Source: PLA5 sp040901705 (GTDB lineage Bacteria > Planctomycetota > Planctomycetia > Pirellulales > PLA5). From it: a DNA stretch of 17,040 bases. Below are positions 15,481-17,040 of the stretch, one piece after another (position 1 is the first letter of the stretch; the number at the start of each line of letters is the position of its first letter). The DNA lies in assembly GCA_040901705.1 (NCBI GenBank), contig JBBDYI010000266.1:1-17040 (forward strand), written 5' to 3'. The notes under the pieces were generated by a model that did not search any database, was not told the origin of the DNA, and saw only the letters and a list, made by a program, of their open reading frames with translations. The position numbers and the translations under genes were made by a program.

Positions 15481-15834
15481 GAAAACGCAGCGAGGACGAT
15501 TGAAACACGGAGACTTGGAGCAGCCGTTGGCGGCAAGCGAAAGGAATGCTTTGATTACTTCAACGCAGAGCGGGGGACGCAGAGGGAGCGCAGAGGAAAT
15601 GCGATCGAATCCACGCATTGCATCGCGCCGTCTCCGTGATGGCCAACCACGGTCCCATCGCGATGTCTTCTCTGCGAACCTCCGCGTCCCCTGCGCCCTC
15701 TGCGTTAAGACGAACCAGCCCAAAGCTGCGTAAGCGAGCGAGAAGCTCCGAATTATTAGAACGGAGAGGACATTAGAGGAGTTTCCTCGTCTGACGAATT
15801 CTCCGTGCCTCCGCGTCTCCGTGTTTCAATAATA
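15481..15834. repeat. Nested degenerate intergenic repeats after dnaE
   Basis: Region of about 350 bases without a gene. The outermost pair is a perfect 16-base inverted repeat, ATTGAAACACGGAGAC at 15499-15514 and its complement at 15815-15830. Inside lies a second inverted pair: an AACGCAGAG...GACGCAGAGGGAGCGCAGAG stretch (about 15562-15596) against a complementary stretch with TCTCTGCGAACCTCCGCG and CCCTCTGCGTTAA (about 15669-15709). Another unit, GGAGAGGACATTAGAGGAG, spans 15763-15781 with an inverted counterpart nearby. Sequence of this kind (cgcagag / acggagac units) is widespread in planctomycete intergenic DNA by recollection. Open frames crossing it are judged non-coding. Confidence 0.75.
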
Positions 15835-16060
15835 TCTGTCGCTGGTTTGGCTGCGACGATACGCCGCCCTCAGCGCTCGGCGCAAAACGCGGTTTGCCCA
15901 GATCGCCCGCCTTTCCTCCTCGCCTTCCCCGCGCGGCCGCTTCGGGCAGGCGCGGCAGACCCTTCCGGCGGCCCACGACGCATTGAACCGCCACGCCTTC
16001 GCCGGCCGATCAAGAGTATCGAGCGGCGCAGGGATCGCGTCGCCAAAATCCCGCCGCTTC
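15835..16060. other. Unassigned spacer before the methyltransferase-like gene
   Basis: No repeat, RNA gene or promoter stands out. The frame of the downstream gene stays open through here but codes for low-complexity Pro/Arg-rich residues unlike a conserved protein, so I exclude it from that gene. Confidence 0.4.
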
Positions 16061-16067
16061 GAAGGGA
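16061..16067 (+). promoter_or_regulatory. Ribosome binding site GAAGGGA fixing a GTG start
   Basis: GAAGGGA ends 7 bases before GTG 16075-16077 and is the only purine-rich site near a sensible start of the methyltransferase-like gene. Confidence 0.5.
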
Positions 16068-16074
16068 CGCCAAG

Positions 16075-16632
16075 GTGTCGTTGGTCGATCGCATCAAATT
16101 CGTTCATCTCGCTTACTTTTCCCAGCCGGTCGCCGATCGGGCGATCTATCGGGCGATTCGCCGCTCGCAACCGACGACCATCGTCGAGATCGGCGTCGGC
16201 ATGGGCCAACGGGCCGTGCGGGCGATCGCGCTCGCATCGAAGTTGCGCCCCGGCCAGCGCATCGCCTACACCGCCGTCGACCTGTTCGAGGCATCGCCCT
16301 CCGGTCGCCCTGCGCTCGGACTCAAGAAGGCTCACCAATTGCTCTCCGCCACCGGGGCGAAGGTCCAGCTCGTGCCCGGCGATCCGTTCTCGGCCCTGGC
16401 GCGGATGGCCAACACCCTCACCGGGACCGACCTGCTGATCGTTTCCGCCGACCAACGCGGCGAGTCGCTCGACCGCGCGTGGTTCTACGTGCCACGGATG
16501 CTGCACGACGCTTCGGTCGTGATGGTCGAAGAGCCAGCGGCCGGCAACGGCGGGCAAACGACATTCCGCGAACTGGCCAAACGCGACGTCGTAACGCGGT
16601 ACGTCGGCGATTTGCGACGCCGCGCGGCATAG
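16075..16632 (+). CDS. Small class I SAM-methyltransferase-like (Rossmann) protein
   Basis: Protein of 185 aa. After an N-terminal helical segment (VSLVDRIKFVHLAYFSQPVADRAIYRAI), TTIVEIGVGMGQRAVRAIALA (about 39-59) is the glycine-rich first strand and loop of SAM-dependent methyltransferases. IAYTAVDLFEA follows with the acidic residue at the end of strand 2. TDLLIVSADQRGESLDRAWFYVPRML and ASVVMVEEPA are the later strands. The fold is clear; no catalytic motif names the substrate, and SAM binding is not proven. GTG 16075 is chosen: GAAGGGA is 7 bases upstream and the sequence from here looks conserved-protein-like. A start at 15805 would lie inside repeat DNA and is rejected. It is followed by a permease fragment and preceded by repeats, so no operon context helps. 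Confidence 0.7.
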   Translation: MSLVDRIKFVHLAYFSQPVADRAIYRAIRRSQPTTIVEIGVGMGQRAVRAIALASKLRPGQRIAYTAVDLFEASPSGRPALGLKKAHQLLSATGAKVQLVPGDPFSALARMANTLTGTDLLIVSADQRGESLDRAWFYVPRMLHDASVVMVEEPAAGNGGQTTFRELAKRDVVTRYVGDLRRRAA

Positions 16633-16676
16633 CGAGGCCGCTTCCGTCCACGGCCCCATCGTCAGTCGAGCTTCGA

Positions 16677-17018
16677 ATGATGGGCCGCCGTCCGGTTGTT
16701 CTCGGCGGCGCGGTCGACAACGCCATGATGCGCCTCGTCGATGTCCTCTACTCGATTCCCTTCATTTTCGTCGTGATCTTCATCATCACGATCCTCAAAG
16801 AAGAGTCGATCAAAGCCACGCTCCGCGAAGTCGGCATCGACGAAATCAGCGTGTTCTTCTTCGTCATCGGCGCAATCTACTGGCTCACGATGGCCAGAGT
16901 CGTCCCCGGCCAGGTCCTCTCGTTAAAACAAGAACAGTTCGTCGAAGCCGCCCGCACCATCGGCGCCAGCCGGCGAAGAATCATCTTCCTACACTTAGAG
17001 CTTATCCCAGAACTGTAG
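16677..17018 (+). pseudogene. OppC/DppC-type ABC permease fragment, truncated at both ends
   Basis: About 100 recognisable residues from the middle of a peptide-type binding-protein-dependent permease: VDNAMMRLVDVLYSIPFIFVVIFIITIL (a membrane helix), VFFFVIGAIYWLTMARVV (second helix) and the EAA loop QFVEAARTIGASRRRIIFLH, which docks the ATPase. Intact relatives are about 280-330 residues or more. The first membrane helix and upstream part are absent: the in-frame upstream sequence overlaps the methyltransferase-like gene and is not membrane-like. After the EAA loop the expected LVPN-type sequence is replaced by ELIPEL and a TAG that lies inside CTGTAGG, the start of the second palindromic repeat arm. 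I read it as a gene remnant. A gene continuing in another frame beyond the window cannot be wholly excluded. Confidence 0.75.
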
Positions 17019-17040
17019 GAGGCGAATACATTAGCCGAAA
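16995..17040 (+). repeat. Palindromic dispersed repeat element, copy 2 (cut by window end)
   Basis: Bases 17013-17038 match the complement of the right inner arm of copy 1 (3411-3436) at 23 of 26 positions, beginning with a perfect 15-base match CTGTAGGAGGCGAAT. TTAGAG followed by TATCC at about 16995-17007 also resembles the outer end of copy 1, though with different spacing. The loop and right arm would lie beyond the window. Confidence 0.75.

Noticed and set aside
12286..15723. A 1145-codon open frame antisense to dnaE, and a 1174-codon frame in another plus-strand frame (11934-15458)
   Set aside because: Their residues are Arg/Ala/Val-rich without motifs, while dnaE in the true frame shows every family motif. 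High GC at third positions removes stops from the other frames.
15805..16074. N-terminal extension of the methyltransferase-like gene from GTG 15805
   Set aside because: It begins inside repeat DNA and encodes low-complexity Pro/Arg sequence; a ribosome site supports GTG 16075.
1..17040. CRISPR array, tRNA/rRNA genes, complete insertion sequences, phage or defence genes
   Set aside because: I looked on both strands and saw no regularly spaced repeats, no tRNA-like cloverleaf, and no transposase, integrase or defence-protein motifs.

Overview
The window is GC-rich bacterial chromosome. I infer the phylum Planctomycetota, probably a Pirellulales-like lineage. The reasons are the gene complement, weak or absent Shine-Dalgarno sequences at many starts, degenerate intergenic repeats of the 'cgcagag/acggagac' kind, and a CitG/MdcB-like gene of the type seen outside citrate lyase loci. 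No 16S rRNA or tRNA gene is present to confirm this.

Layout. Positions 1-3117 (minus strand) hold the 5' three quarters of a leucyl aminopeptidase (pepA), then the ATPase and the lipoprotein metal-binding subunit of a Zn/Mn-type ABC importer. No permease gene is present here. Positions 3118-3480 are intergenic and contain two possible operators upstream of the metal-binding lipoprotein and a large palindromic repeat element. A polyprenyl-phosphate-type family 2 glycosyltransferase follows on the minus strand (3477-4514), then a frameshifted TetR remnant. On the plus strand, a good promoter precedes a glutamate-dehydrogenase-family gene whose stop codon overlaps the start of a cyclic-nucleotide-binding-like domain gene. 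On the minus strand lie a small acyl-carrier-like protein with a modified attachment motif, a secreted or outer-membrane barrel-like protein, and the CitG/MdcB-like gene. The last of these is divergent from polyphosphate kinase (ppk1). Next on the plus strand is a complete DNA polymerase III alpha subunit (dnaE) with an apparently intact PHP metal site. A repeat-filled intergenic region follows, then a small Rossmann/SAM-methyltransferase-like protein, and finally an internal fragment of an OppC/DppC-type permease. That fragment stops inside a second copy of the palindromic repeat, at the window end.

The genes are mostly housekeeping (replication, polyphosphate, glutamate metabolism, protein turnover, metal uptake) and form no single pathway. 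I saw no defence system, phage, CRISPR array or complete insertion sequence. The points most worth following are the dispersed palindromic element and its link to the broken permease, the translationally coupled dehydrogenase/CNB-domain pair, the acyl-carrier protein with Ser-Ser-Met in place of Asp-Ser-Leu, and the permease-less metal importer locus.
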